The notes: generated from the letters alone by a model not told the origin. DNA of 64,000 nucleotides from Casuarina equisetifolia (GCA_028551475.1 CM052354.1:18685258-18749257); one strand, 5' to 3'. Shown: positions 1 to 12,430, counted from the first letter of the stretch. Made by a program: numbers and translations.

Positions 1-237
1 CTCTTCTTGAATTCATAATCATTTGGAATCAGATAAAACCTTTTTTGATTTGGCACAGAATTGGAAGATCCAAATTCTGGTACCATGCTGTCAATCTTTT
101 GACTTAGAACTCATGTAATGACTTTTAACATGCCTTTTAGAAAATTGCAATATGGCAAGACATGTAAATTAGGACAGGATGAATGCTTCAGAAGGATCAT
201 AATCTAACAACCAGGAGTTCTTTTTGATGACATGCAG
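1..237 (+). other. Intron of the ABCG transporter gene (partial)
   Basis: AT-rich non-coding sequence ending in a polypyrimidine-like stretch and the CAG acceptor used by the terminal ABCG exon. No other coding segment is visible here, so the window begins within an intron. Confidence 0.7.
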
Positions 238-900
238 ATCGGGCTGCTCTTCTTTCAGTCAGGATTTTGGGGTTTCTTTCCTCTGTTTCAAGCTATTTTC
301 ACCTTCCCCCAGGAGCGTATGATGCTTGAAAAGGAACGTTCTTCAGGCATGTACAGGCTTTCATCATACTTCATGTCAAGGAACGTGGCTGACCTCCCCA
401 TGGAGCTTGCCCTTCCCACCGTTTTCGTCACCATTACCTATTGGATGGCAGGCCTAAAGGCCACTTTTGGAAACTTCCTACACTGCTTGTTTGTCCTGCT
501 ATACAGCGTCTTGGTATCTCAAGGCTTAGGTCTTTCTCTTGGTGCTTTGGTAATGGACCAAAAATCTGCCACCATACTTGGATCAGTTATCATGTTGTCG
601 TTCCTACTAGCTGGAGGATACTACATTCAACATGTGCCTCCATTCATATCATGGATCAAGTACCTCTCCATCAGCCAGTACACTTACAAGCTCTTGCTGG
701 GGTCTCAATACAAGCCAGACGACACATATCCCTGTGCCAGTCCCGGGGGCTCCTGTCTGATTTGGGAGTATCCAGCTATAAAGCAGGTGGGGCTAAATGG
801 ACAAGCCATCGGCGCTGTTGCTTTGGGCATAATGCTTGTTGCTTACCGGCTCATTGCTTACATTGCCCTCATGAGGATCGGGGTGACAAAGGTCTCATAG
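238..900 (+). CDS. ABCG half-size transporter, 3'-terminal exon (partial; ABCG21/ABCG14-like)
   Basis: This is the last coding exon of a white-brown-complex (ABCG) half-transporter; the nucleotide-binding domain and first membrane helices lie outside the window. The exon opens after a CAG acceptor at 235-237 and stops with TAG at 898-900, giving about 220 residues of the ABC2 membrane domain. It begins inside a helix ([17 protein letters not shown]), followed by the cytosolic family signature [22 protein letters not shown], then DLPMEL..P and ITYW. Several hydrophobic helices follow, then the extracellular loop with a Cys pair ([10 protein letters not shown]) and a final helix ([14 protein letters not shown]). 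The C-terminus resembles the Arabidopsis ABCG9/14/21 group, ABCG21 most closely as I remember it. Members export hormones or lipidic compounds at the plasma membrane; the substrate here cannot be read from this exon. The first ATG at 232 is intronic and is not a start. Confidence 0.9.
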   Translation: MGLLFFQSGFWGFFPLFQAIFTFPQERMMLEKERSSGMYRLSSYFMSRNVADLPMELALPTVFVTITYWMAGLKATFGNFLHCLFVLLYSVLVSQGLGLSLGALVMDQKSATILGSVIMLSFLLAGGYYIQHVPPFISWIKYLSISQYTYKLLLGSQYKPDDTYPCASPGGSCLIWEYPAIKQVGLNGQAIGAVALGIMLVAYRLIAYIALMRIGVTKVS

Positions 901-2886
901 ATTTTCTTTTTCCCCCGGTTTAGGCCAAGTTGTTACTATAGTGTTAACAATTGATTGAGGAACATACAACAGAGGAAACGCCTACCGACCAGAGCTGCAC
1001 CTTTATCAATCATGTTCTTCATAGTCTATGTGAAAGTCCTATTGACTCAATAATGAGTTAGTAGGGCTACCAACCATCAAGTCAAGATTTGATATCAAGT
1101 ACATGCATCTATCAAAGACAAAGTAGGCTTTTTGTTGGACACATTTATGTCATGAAATTTTGAGATGTTAATTATTTTACATAGTTATAACCTTTTTTCC
1201 TATCATGATAACTAAAACTAATGACACACAAAGAAAGATTAGATTTATTACTAATAAAACATTATGCGATCATTAGATGTTACAGTGACACTTTCTCTAC
1301 TGCAAATCAACTTTTTTCTTTTTGTAATTCTGAAGGCTATATTAAGGTTTTGTAAGTTCGTCCATATTTGCTGCTCTTGTATGCAGAGTCCATAACGTGG
1401 ATCCACATACTAGTCCCTAAGGGCCTTCGGGCCTCAAAATCTGGACAAAATACCAGATCCAATGAAGTCTAATGGGCTATTTCTAGGACCGATTAATTAA
1501 GTGACAAAATCAAAATTAATTCTTAGGGTTTCCTGCAAACTGGGCCTTTTAGTTTGTTGTTAAGGTTCCTTTACCTCGTATTATCTATTCAATTGACCGC
1601 ATGTCACGTCAAATGTTGATTTGGTGGCTTGTAATTCATGTTTAACATGCTATTTTATATGTTTACTTCTTTCAGAAAATGTTATTATTTTATAAAATCA
1701 CCTATCTCACTAGAATAGGAAAAAAAAAACACAAAAAATAAATAGCAACTTTTCGAAAAAAGAACATTGCAACCCATAAAATTAATTAAGATTAGAGAAT
1801 AGTAGCTTTAAAAAAAAAAAAAGTATGATAAAGACAGAAAGTGTTTATCTTGTCCAAATGAGAGATGAGTCATTGATGGAATAGCACTTCCCAGAACTTG
1901 CCTAAATGAAGGTTCTTGGAGCCCCTTTTCCTCGCCACCGCACCCAAAAACTATTGGCTTCAAAACCCATAAACAAAAAGCTACTAATAAGTTAGATCCG
2001 TCACTTTCGGTGCCAGAATCTAGATTTATCGTATGTGCCTTACAAGTGGATCGCATTTTGTACTCAATAAAAGCATAGAAACTAAGGGAAGGGGAGCTGT
2101 TAACCAGACCATCGTTTTCGTTCCCAGTGATTGTTCAGTATGGACCTCAAGGAAAATGCTTTAAAATTCTTCCTCATTTTCCTTGCCACCAAACAAGTAC
2201 CGCCAGTGAAGAAAAAGGTGGGGGTGGAAAATGGGCATCGGATCTGTTCCTCATCTTCATCATGTTCATCTTTTTCCAGCTCCTTCCTCTGCTGTGTAGA
2301 CTGTTCACTGTTTATCCAAATCTTTGACCAGTTTGTGGCAGCCCACTCGTTCGACTTTTTAATTTCTTAGGACACAAGTTCGTCCAGTAGTCTTGCAGCT
2401 TACTAAGACACCCTAACCACTTGACAAGGACAGATTGATTTTATCTGAAGTGTGAACTAATGGGAATCATTGTAAGCAATGGACGTAGACGCATACTAAT
2501 CTAGGTAATCTGAAAAGTGAATAGTTCATGAGGCATCATATATTATCTTATTAATCGTGCTTTAATTATGGTAATGGGCCCCTGCCTAACTCCCCCACGT
2601 CGTCCGTGGGACGTGGGAAAATTGCAGAAAAAGCACAACATAGGTTTTTTCAACCTTAAAGGCTACGATTACAACAGTAACGAAAGGTCATGAGTAGAAC
2701 ATTGAAGGACGGTCATCCCCGTAGGTCAAGCTCATGCTGAAAAGCTGGGGCTGCTTCCACACCCTGTATTCTTGAATTAAGTTCACATTTGGTCGGAGGA
2801 TGTCGGTCAAAATCAAAAGGCAAGGGTCGAAACCATGTTCTGTACAGTCCTAGGTTGAATGAAATTAGAGATAATGATCTCCTACT

Positions 2887-2912
2887 TTAGATTTAGATTT
2901 AGATTTAGATTT
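2887..2912. repeat. (ATTTAG)n short tandem repeat
   Basis: Four near-perfect copies of the hexamer TTTAGA. It differs from the plant telomere repeat TTTAGGG and is treated as an ordinary microsatellite. Confidence 0.8.
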
Positions 2913-4080
2913 CTTCCATTTAGCAGCCGCTGGGATTAAGATGGATGCTTTGTCAGTGCTCCCCCAGTTTCTTGAATTATTGTTGTTCAAGCCTATTGAT
3001 TTTTCGGCGTTAATCTCGTTTCTAATACTTATAGTAACGCCACCGCCGCCGGTCGCTGCTGCAATGGCGAGTCAAAATACACAGCGAACGAGCAGGTTTT
3101 TCGGCACGTTGGTTTAGAGAGCCGCACAAATAAAGCGGAGAAGAGATGCTCTGCACTTATTGCGGCTACAGCCAGGTTGTTCACCAATATTTTAGCCGCA
3201 ATTGAGTTAAGATTTGACTTTCTTTACGACCAAAACTTTTATGCTCATCTCTAATATTTGGAATAATTCCAGATACCTGGATTGGGAACTTTAGAATTCA
3301 AAGAATAACGCACGGGGGATTCTTTCCCATCAAGGTAAAGAAGAGAAAGTTGGAGTCGAATTTAGTGGAAGAGTTCTTTTTGTTGTATATCTCTAATATT
3401 TGACTTCTAATTGTAAGAGTTTTATTCGTTGAATGTGAATACAATTCGTACTCGAAGAGAAAACAAAATATAATGGTTAAAAAAAAAAAAAGTCCAAAAG
3501 GAGAAGAGCCTCTATTTTTTATTTTTTTTAGCATAAAATGCTTTTCCCCCCCTTTTTCGCTTTAGTTCATTGCATCTTTTTAAGTTGTATATGAGATGAT
3601 ATGGATCTTTTTCGACAGAAAATAATGGTTTGCAAAAGAGAATATAAACTTAGGATTAAGAGACTTTAAGCTGCTCTTCACTGAATAAGAAGTCTTACTT
3701 TTTATATTAAGAAGCATTCTCCCTCACTTGCCACATGTCAAGATCTCAATGGACGACCATGACAATATACAAAATTTGAATTTTGTGAACAAAAATATCT
3801 TCTAACATTTGTAAGTTATTAAGTCTTTTTAAAAGTTTCCAAATATTCTCTCTTTTCTGATCACTATAAACCACTGATAAGTTCCATATAACTTTTTTTT
3901 GATGTATTTCTCCTAATTGAATCAAGAATATTTTTTTAAATGATTTTTTTTTTTGTTTTCTATTTAATAATCACGTGTCCAAAAACCTATAGAAAACTAA
4001 ATTTTACATATTAAATCAAACTTCAACGGTTTACTTCAAATTTAGAACAATTCAAACCATAACAGAACAATATAACAATT

Positions 4081-4109
4081 CAAATCAAATCAAATCAAAT
4101 CAAATCAAA
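4081..4109. repeat. (CAAAT)n pentanucleotide microsatellite
   Basis: Five full copies plus a partial copy of CAAAT in the distal upstream flank of the first NAC gene. Confidence 0.85.
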
Positions 4110-5059
4110 AGCCACCAGAACACTATTTTAAACAGATTGGTGCACATATTCTTTCTAAAATTGTGATGGGAGCTTAAAATTATGAACCTGACATGGTCAG
4201 TTTTGTCTTGACACAAGATTTTTCAAGTAAAAAATCCAGAACATGCCTCGAAAAATTTGGAAAAGTGTCCCCTTCTCAGTATTGACCACAATATGAAAAG
4301 GAACGCAAATCCTGTGAAATTTGGTGGCGTGGTTTCAGGGAACGTGTAAGACTCTAGGCTCTTTCGGACCTTAAAGGTCATGCACCACCCCAAAGTTAGG
4401 TGACCGTATCTTTGTCATCCATTACACTTTTGTCCTTCTTCCATACATTAGCTGCCGCGTAGATCAAGAACCAACAGAGTGCCGACTTGTAACGCGCTGC
4501 CATGGCACGTGGCGTGAAGCCCATCTCAAGCCACATTGCTAATTTTGCACCCAATTGACTTGAAGGATATTAATTTGCGATTGTTTGACAAAAGACGAAG
4601 GACCCCTACTCGTCAAAACTCCACCCCCACACGAACACAGGTCACGTTCTACGTAATCATAAAATGTATATAAAATGTACGGGCCATTTCATTCCTACAT
4701 GGCCCACCCCACACACTCCAGCAAGCCAATAAAAAACTCCCATCTGTCTCCCAATCCCACATCAATCAAGAACTTTGACCCAAAACCACGTAAAACACCA
4801 ATCTTTTTGGCGAAATCCACTAAATGGTCCAGACCGGAGAGTTTAACCAACACGTGTAAGGCAGTGGCCAGAGTTTGATGAGTGAAAGAAACCCCCAAAA
4901 CCCACCTAAAAAGAAAGGAAAAAGAAAGGGCTGGGAGGTTTTCCCTAACGTGTCGCCCCCACGGTGCCACGGCTTGCGCACTTTTTTGGCTTTTCCTTGT
5001 ACCTCCTCTTTCCTTTGACAGTGATGCCACCCCCTCGTGTGCGCGCGTCACTCGCACCA

Positions 5060-5071
5060 TACCGACGTGGC
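5060..5071 (+). promoter_or_regulatory. Composite DRE/CRT-ABRE element
   Basis: The sequence TACCGACGTGGC contains a DRE core (ACCGAC, 5061-5066) sharing two bases with an ABRE (ACGTGGC, 5065-5071). DREB/CBF and AREB/ABF factors could therefore not both occupy the site without contact or competition. Confidence 0.6.
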
Positions 5072-5244
5072 TTTTACCACGCTTGGAAAACGCGTCCCCA
5101 CAGCTTAAGTGTGCGCTCTCTACGTCGGGGTTCTAGAACGCGGACTGCTTTGTAGACACGTGTCAGGCCTTTTGGAATGACTGAATGCAGTCGTTTCTTG
5201 GCGGTTCATGCACCTGTGGGAGGATCGCAGTCGGACCAGATAAG

Positions 5245-5250
5245 GTCGGC
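5245..5250 (-). promoter_or_regulatory. Second DRE/CRT core (GCCGAC on the minus strand)
   Basis: GTCGGC on the plus strand reads GCCGAC on the minus strand, a DRE/CRT core 29 bp upstream of the proximal G-box at 5279 and about 135 bp from the TATA box. Confidence 0.5.
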
Positions 5251-5384
5251 CATACGATACCGTCGAATTGCAAGGGGCCACGTGTGGGATTCTGAAAGGA
5301 GATGAACTGAAGTGGGTCCCCGCGAGCCAAAACTCAGACGGGGACGACCGTCTTATCCATCCGCCCAGGACAGGTAAATCTCTC

Positions 5385-5392
5385 TATAAATA
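5385..5392 (+). promoter_or_regulatory. TATA box of the NAC072-clade gene
   Basis: TATAAATA within CTCTATAAATACC, 138-145 bp before the ATG at 5530. It predicts a transcription start near 5415-5425 and hence a leader of about 110 nt made of an A-rich stretch followed by a TC tract, with no upstream ATG. Confidence 0.75.
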
Positions 5393-5462
5393 CCCACCGA
5401 GTAACAGCAGTTTCAAAAAAAAAAAAAGAAAGAAAGAAAATTCAAAATTCTTTAGGTTTCTT

Positions 5463-5487
5463 TCTCTCTCTCTCTCTCTCTCTCTCT
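5463..5487 (+). repeat. (TC)n tract in the NAC072-clade 5' UTR
   Basis: About 25 nt of alternating TC just upstream of the start codon. Pyrimidine-dinucleotide tracts are common in plant 5' leaders near transcription starts. Confidence 0.85.
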
Positions 5488-5529
5488 ATCGGAATTTACC
5501 TCTCCTTGTGTGAAAAATTGTCGTCGGAA

Positions 5530-6767
5530 ATGGGTGTGCCGGATACAGACCCTCTTTCTCAGCTAAGCTTGCCGCCGGGATTTCGGTTCTATCCGACGGA
5601 TGAGGAGCTTCTGGTGCAATATCTGTGTAGAAAAGTAGCTGGGCATCACTTCGGTTTGCAAATTATTGCTGAAATTGATTTGTACAAGTTCGATCCATGG
5701 GTGTTGCCAAGTAAGATTTCCCTCTCCTCAAGTCGAAACTTGATGTTCACCAATTTGCAACTATAATTCGATCTGGTGCTGATGTTTTTGGTTCTTGCAG
5801 GCAAAGCTCTATTTGGTGAAAAAGAATGGTACTTTTTCAGTCCTAGGGACAGGAAGTACCCAAACGGCTCGAGGCCAAACAGGGTTGCGGGTACTGGGTA
5901 CTGGAAGGCCACCGGGACGGACAAGGTGATCACCACGGAGGGCCGTAAAGTTGGGATCAAGAAAGCTCTGGTGTTCTACGTCGGAAAAGCCCCCAAAGGA
6001 ACCAAAACTAATTGGATCATGCACGAGTACCGCCTCATAGAACCCTCTCGAAAGAGCGGAAGCTCTAAGGTAACAGCTTTCTCTTTATCGTGTAGTATTG
6101 GATTGACAATCCATGATTTCCCGGGTTTATGTTCTGATGAAGAGTTTTTATGTTGCAGTTGGATGAGTGGGTTCTGTGTCGCATTTACAAGAAGCACTCC
6201 AGTGCTCAGAAGCCGAGCACTAGCGTTTCGAGCAAAGAGCAAAGCAATGACTCCTCGTCTTCGTCCCACTTGGACGATGTCTTGGAGTCTCTGCCGGAGA
6301 TTGATGACCGATTCTTCTCTTTGCCACGCATGAATTCTCTCAGGACCCAGCAGCAAGATGAGAAGCTCAACTTCCAGAATCTGGGTTCCGGGAGTTTCGA
6401 CTGGGCGAGTCTGCTGGCGGTCAACTCGGGACCTGAGCTCGCTGATCAGGAAATTCAAACGCAGGCTCAGGCTCAGGCTCAGGCTCAGGGTCAGGCTCAG
6501 GCTCAGGCTCAGGGACTTATGAACTATACAAGCAATGACATGCATATCTCTCCCATACCACCGCTTTGCCACGTGGAATCACCGCCGGACAGGTTCCGGA
6601 ACTCGGTGGATGAGGAGGTTCAGAGTGGACCCAGAACTCAGCGGATGGAAAACTCAGGATTCTTTCGGCCAAACCCGAACATGTTGACTCAGACTTATTC
6701 AAACTCGCTCGACCCATACGGGTTTAGATACCCGAGTCAGCCGGGTGGGTTCGGGTTTAGGCAGTGA
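5530..6767 (+). CDS. NAC072: NAC transcription factor, NAC019/055/072 (RD26) clade
   Basis: Three exons, 5530-5710, 5801-6069 and 6159-6767, join to 352 codons with GT-AG introns at the two positions typical of NAC genes. ATG at 5530 is chosen because it gives [18 protein letters not shown], the N-terminus of this clade; the frame upstream has no ATG. NAC subdomains A-E run over residues about 14-165: [101 protein letters not shown]. The C-terminal half is the activation region, with a Gln-Ala repeat and an end rich in P, G and F. Known clade members are nuclear NACRS-binding activators induced by drought, salt, ABA and jasmonate, acting in stress tolerance and senescence. Clade assignment is confident; the exact orthologue among 019, 055 and 072 is not resolvable. 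Confidence 0.95.
6462..6515 (+). repeat. In-frame CAGGCT hexamer repeat coding (Gln-Ala)n
   Basis: Nine hexamers within exon 3 of the NAC gene encode four QA, one QG, three QA and one QG. The nearly identical DNA copies suggest a recent or unstable expansion in the activation domain. Confidence 0.9.
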
Positions 6768-9700
6768 AATAGTTTCAAGAGAAGGACAAAGACAAGATAT
6801 GAATCATATCTTTGGGAAGCCGTGGATTGCAGCCATTTTCTGTATATATTTTTGGGATTATTTGGGCTAACATTTTAGCTTTTGATTCCAAAAGTGGAAA
6901 GTTCGGACTTTTACTGCTGGGTGTAACACCAATTGGCAATGAAAATTTGCCACTTTTTTTGCTGGGGTAGGTAAACAGGGGATCAGATTCAAATGTACAA
7001 AAGAAAAAGCAAAATCTTTGTACGATTTAACCCAGATTAATTAGAATTAGAATATTATTTCTAGCCAGGGTTTCAAAACCCGCCACGGTCATGTTCGGCC
7101 CCCAATAATTGTCTTTCAATTAAACTAGCCTCTCAGCGCAATTCATGTTGGATGTGACAAATAATGATAGCAAGAGCGACAGCGACGGAAGAATGTGGAA
7201 GCACATGCTAATGCTAATGCTTTTGGCATCATTGCAGGCTGTGGGACGCAAATTGCGGGTCAGGAGGATGTTGATAACTCCATGCGTTGTAGGACTTGTT
7301 ACATGAATGTTCATCTTTTGTGTGAAGAAATAGCCTTTTTGAACGAATAATCAAGGATTAGTGGTGTAATGTTGGTGATTAGCAGCAGCCATAGCTCAGG
7401 GCCAGGAAGCTTTTTCTTTTTATTTCCCTTGTTAAGATTCTCGCCATGTGCATGCCAAAAAATCATCCTCGTTGTTACTGGTGTACAAGGAACTATGCTT
7501 TCTTTGTTGGAGAGAATCAGTACCTGTGGATGGAAAGAATGGACTAGGCCACCCAAAACCTAGCTCATTGAACCAGATAGAGGTTACCTTTCCGGTAGAC
7601 AGTGAACATCACCATTCGCTTTATCCACTTATTTCTAGAATCGGATACCTAATCCATCTATGAAATGACGATGATTGTTGAGAAATCAAGGAAATTACGA
7701 TAAAAGCGGAGAAAATATCTTGGAATGGAGGAAGATAATGATGAACGAGAATGGTAGGTATGTTTCCAATTCTTGCAAATCGTGTCCACACGCAATTACT
7801 AATCTTGAAGAAGTCAAGAACAGGGCATTTTGATTCAGTTTTTTTTTTTTTTTTCCCCTTCTTCGAAATTTCCTCCGGGAAGATACGTTGCTAATCTAAT
7901 GAAGTTTGGTTTTGCCAAAAAATAAACTAGTGAAGAAAGGATAAGAGGAAAAGTACATGTCCCTTATCTTGTGCAAATATCCAAGTGTTGACAAAGATTC
8001 TCAAATTTGCAGGGTTTTCTTAAAGTCTCTTGAACTTCAAAGAAGTTTCCTTTAAGTACATGACATGAAGGAAGCTAAATCCCTTTGTAAACTAAGAAAA
8101 TTTCTCCATTGAAAATTAAAAGCATATGGGTTGTTATCTTCACGAATGGCAGAAAATCGACCGCCACAAAAGCCAGAGCACAGCTCAAAGGTTGAAGATA
8201 AGAACTAGGTGTTAACTTTTCTTGCAGGGGGGGTTGAAGCCTATGAAATTAGAACATGTGTCAGTCAAGGTCGTACCTTTCGAATAGTCCACCTTTTCAA
8301 AGCTACTTTAGAATCATTCTCAGATGCCAAACAATCATGGCTGCACAGAAACCCTCCACGCTTTCGGATAGATATGCTTTGACCGTGGATTCTTTGATTC
8401 TTTGCTTGCCCGTGTGCTACGTGACAGCCACTGACAATAACCCCCATTGTTTCTTCTTAAGGAAACTCTATAAACAATTTGAACCGTGCAAGTTACTGCC
8501 CATCGCAGTGCCACACGTTTGCGTGCATATGAGGACGAGAAGCTTATCGTGGAGTGATTACTTTCAAGCTTTCGGGGATCGACCAATGAAGGAAATTGAA
8601 AAGAAAGTCCTGTTTTTAATTATGAAGCGTATGACTGAACTAAATGATTAACTAGGATTCGGAATATAACTTCTTTTGGGGGCGAATAGGAGAGTGGACG
8701 TCACACATTTTTAGAATAATAGTTAGTGTATCTGTGTAGTAGCTTTAGATAAATTAAGAAATAAATACTTCATTATAAAGCTCCGTCGATGTTGGGTTTG
8801 GAGGAGTCATGTCCTTTATTTAAGCTTCACCACAACGTATCGCATACTCATTGTGATGCATTTTATATTTACATTTATGAAGAAAAAAAAATATTAAAAA
8901 ATTAACAATTGTTGTAGAGTATAAACACAAGAATTTTCTTATTTAAAAAGAGGGAGGAAAAAAATAAAACTATAGTAAAAAGATAGTGATTGCCTCTAAG
9001 CATCAAAAATATCTTGTAGGGTAGTGATAAGACTGAAGCACTAAGAAATCCCCGACACTGCTAGGTTTCGGAAAATGTCTTATTCAGGCAAGAGATCTTA
9101 TCTAGTTTAACAAGAAGGGGTACAGCCTGATTTTTTCTGCCAAGCATGCCTCCTTCTTTTCAATTAGTGACGACCAAATGTAACGACCAAACTGGGGGAA
9201 ATGACCAGAGGACAAAGCCCGTCCGAGGTTGCAACAACTGGGGTGTGGTGTTTGTCACTTGTCTCCAAGCGTCGGCAACTAAGGAGTTTATAGCAACACA
9301 CTGTTGCTGTAATTTGACATGTTCAGAGGTAAACAGTCCAAACTGAAGAGAGACCAAAGGATGTTTTGCTTCGTGTTGGAGACTATTGCTCCTCTTTTCT
9401 TGGAACCGATCACGGTCAGAAACATCCCCTTCCAAAGCATAAAATAAATGTGTTTGGTTGTCTCATTTGAGTTGTCTTGTAATTCGACGCTTGACTTTCA
9501 ACCATAATTAGTTTAGTATTAGTCGATGCAAGAAGATTAACTTTCAGATTAGCTCACATGGGACGTGGATAAATCCTCTTCAGTTTAAATAATGAGTTCC
9601 AACCTACTCTTATCATGTTCATAAGATCGATACAATAGTGTACTCCTACCAGAAAGCAAGACAAAGGCAACCATTTTTGTATGCCTTTTTTGTTCCTTTC

Positions 9701-12200
9701 CTCCTCCATGATTCAATGTTTTTCTTTTCTTTTACTTATTTCCTATGCAAGAAGCCAAAGACGTATAAGAATCGTATCTAAAGAGCTTAGCACTGCTACT
9801 ATTTAATGCATTTCCTTTTATCTTCACCTACCCTCTTGACCGAAATTTGGTCTGCTTTTATGTCTTTCTTAAAGTTATTCTTTTATGCCTTTTTTCAGAG
9901 GGAAAAAACGTGGGTACCGGAACTTTCTCATTTGTGTAAACTGGCCTAGTACCAAAGTTTTAGCTACTTCTCACGCATGCACTTACGTCATGGAAAAAGA
10001 ATTTATGCTAGGACTTCTTGCGTCGATCACCATTTCGACTTTATTTAGAAAAAGAGAAAAGCTTGCACTGAGAAATCGACTTTCCGCTGTGCTCATTCGA
10101 CGATGTATACATAGAAAATTCAACAAGCTTCGAATATATCTGGAATATTTTAGTTTCTTCACGTTTCCATTGGATCTAGATCAGTGATATCGAATTGAGG
10201 TTCATGAGTTGGAGACAGATGAGAAACAGTTCAAACTTCTACGGATTTGCATTAGCACAAAGTCGTGAATGCGGCGCCGACTATGCTTGCAAATGATCAC
10301 GTGCTAGATATAGTTGTCAAGAACAATTGGTCTCCATTATTTTATTTTTTTTAACAAAATAGTACTTATTTATCAATTTCATCTCGCAAACTACTTCAGT
10401 CTTATCTTCTGTGGTCTTATGTTGAAATCTTTATCTTCTATTATTGATTTTTCATTGGAGTTTTGATCAATTCAAGAAGAAAAACGCTGATTGGGGTTCG
10501 CGGAAGCTACGGCTTTTCTTTTAAAAACTGTTAATGTATTGCTGAATTTTGACTCTGCGATCACGTGATAAATGCACTAAATAGAAAAGATAGAGGTTGA
10601 CGATCTTGTAGGTAAACCTACGACTTCCCATTTATAATGACGAAACTAGAACTGGTAATTCCATTTGAGGTGCTTCCATATGAGGGAACTCCCTCGCCTG
10701 CACACCACATAATTGTGGTCTTGCTTGGGAACTGTTAGCCCGTTTCCGATGAACTGGACCTAGAAGATAGGGTAATTCCAAGGTAAATGGGCTTTGGGGT
10801 TGAGCAGAACTAGGGGCCCACCCATATCGTGCTTTTTGGGAATACTCAAGGCCACCAAGTGTTGCACCAGGAGATTCATATTGGACCCTTGTAATTCTCG
10901 ATTGTTACCACACAAAGCCTCTTTATCGCATCTGGGTGCTTCAAAATCTGTACAATTGAATACGATGAAATTTGGGTGGATTGGAGAGAGTCAAGGGTGT
11001 CGGCATGGGCATATCCTCTAACATAAGATTAGAGTGAGGGGAAGAGAGGGTAGAGGAAGGAGCGACAACATATGGAGATGAGAGGCGGACAAGGAAGTGA
11101 TGATGCCGCCTCAGACCGGTGGGTGGAGGGGGAAGGTGTAGATGGGAGACGGCATTTTAGGATGTCAGGTCCTGTGTCGGTGTATTTGTTGGACATTTAC
11201 ATCCAGATCACTGACAAGGGTTTTACAAGATCCATTTTTCAAACAAAAATGGAATGAAGTTTTACAAGACATACTTCTTAGCCCATTTAAAAAGTGGAAC
11301 GAAGTTTTCATGCCTTGAGCGCATGTTGGATTTTGAACTCAAATTTCAAAGTCATGAATCATATTCCCGAGACCAATTGTCTTTCCAATTGGTATTTTGG
11401 GACGTTATAAAAGGTTTTATAACCTCCATCATATGACATACGAAAAAAAAAAAAACAGTACAATGAGTTTCGAATAGTCACACTTTAACTTTCTCTAATA
11501 TCTTAGACCATAAGAGCACATTGCACGCCTTGTCAGAAAAGCTTGGCCAAATACAAAAAGAGGATAAATGTGTTCATTGAATTAACAGACAAGTGGTGGG
11601 ACTTCTGCAATGTAAATTGGTCGAGAAACACGATTAGATGTAATCAAATGCAGACATGTAAAAAGCAATCAAACATCAAATATCGCAGTTAAGGAGATCA
11701 AAACTTTAAAATTTGTGATGCTATACTTAAATGGGAAAAATCCTTTTTCTAACCCACAGGCTTGATTCAAAAACTAGCATTTTGTTTTCCTGTCGTTTAA
11801 AGGAATGGAATGTGGTGTTTATAATCAAAAGCATGTAAGCACAATGGCTTAGAAAGTAACGGTGTGTGAAAGCAACCATTAAGTGAATTTTTATATATGT
11901 TATTATACAAGTTAAGGAAAACTCTTGTCATTAAGAGCAATGGATCTGCCTTTCTAAGCTTTACTCATAGAGTGACCAATCACCATTTTTTTTGGGTACT
12001 TTTTCTGCATGAAAATATACTACAATTATAGCTTACATGCAATTTGATTAGGGATAATAACTAGCACCATAGGAGATTACCGAGTTTTCCATAGACACTT
12101 GCTGAAAAGCTGAAAAGGGGAAAAATAACCAAAGGAATACTAGCTTCTAAGATTATAAAAAATAGTGTTAGGTAAGTATATAGCAGGGAAGCAATTGAGT
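6768..12200. other. Gene-poor intergenic DNA downstream of the NAC072-clade gene
   Basis: The first 250 bases probably hold the NAC 3' UTR. The rest is AT-rich with several open frames of 60-131 codons (for example 8256-8651 and 9885-10187) that lack recognisable domains, splice-site support or coding-like composition. I find no gene or intact mobile element. Confidence 0.5.
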
Positions 12201-12430
12201 TGCAAATTTAAGTTGGAAGTATAAATTTGTGGTGATACTTTATCTAAGAATTAGAAGCTTAGTATTTCTTATTGGTCATGTTAAACTTTGTATAGAAGCT
12301 TTTATTGTGAATACCTTGAGTTTCTTAGTAGACATTCTTATTGATAAGTATCTTGCTATCCTTCAATCTCCCCTAAGACAAGGATGGAAGACTACATTCT
12401 GTCCAAGACAAGAAGTTGAACTTATAGATT

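Larger units (their letters stand above)
901..4500. other. ABCG 3' UTR and AT-rich intergenic DNA
   Basis: The ABCG 3' untranslated region presumably occupies the first few hundred bases. The remainder is AT-rich with short homopolymers. Two simple repeats stand out, an ATTTAG tract near 2887-2912 and a CAAAT tract at 4081-4109. The short open frames at 1.8-3.5 kb show no family motif, no consistent splice context and mostly low-complexity residues, so I call no gene. Confidence 0.6.
4507..5286 (+). promoter_or_regulatory. ABRE/G-box cluster upstream of the NAC072-clade gene
   Basis: Six ACGT-core elements lie in the 1.1 kb before the NAC start: ACGTGGC at 4507-4513, CACGTG at 4851-4856, ACGTGTC at 4948-4954, ACGTGGC at 5065-5071, the palindrome GACACGTGTC at 5155-5164, and CACGTG at 5279-5284. 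Several match the ABRE consensus ACGTG[GT]C exactly. These are the sites bound by AREB/ABF bZIP factors, and clustered ABREs are the usual basis of ABA responsiveness. Two DRE cores also lie in this block. Known NAC019/055/072 genes are ABA-, drought- and jasmonate-induced, so the motif content fits the clade. Function is inferred from motifs only. Confidence 0.65.

Noticed and set aside
232..234. ATG at 232 as start of a short ABCG protein
   Set aside because: It lies within the acceptor region ATGCAG of the intron; the protein starts mid-domain, so this is an internal exon boundary and not a start.
441..923. 160-codon plus-strand frame inside the ABCG exon
   Set aside because: Shadow of the real frame; the translation is unstructured and shares no family motif.
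2887..2912. Interstitial telomere-like repeat
   Set aside because: The unit is TTTAGA, not the plant telomeric TTTAGGG.
5506..5529. Upstream extension of the NAC072-clade frame
   Set aside because: It would start with TTG; the ATG at 5530 gives the conserved clade N-terminus.
8256..8651. 131-codon open frame as a gene
   Set aside because: No domain, splice support or coding-like composition; similar frames occur throughout this gap.
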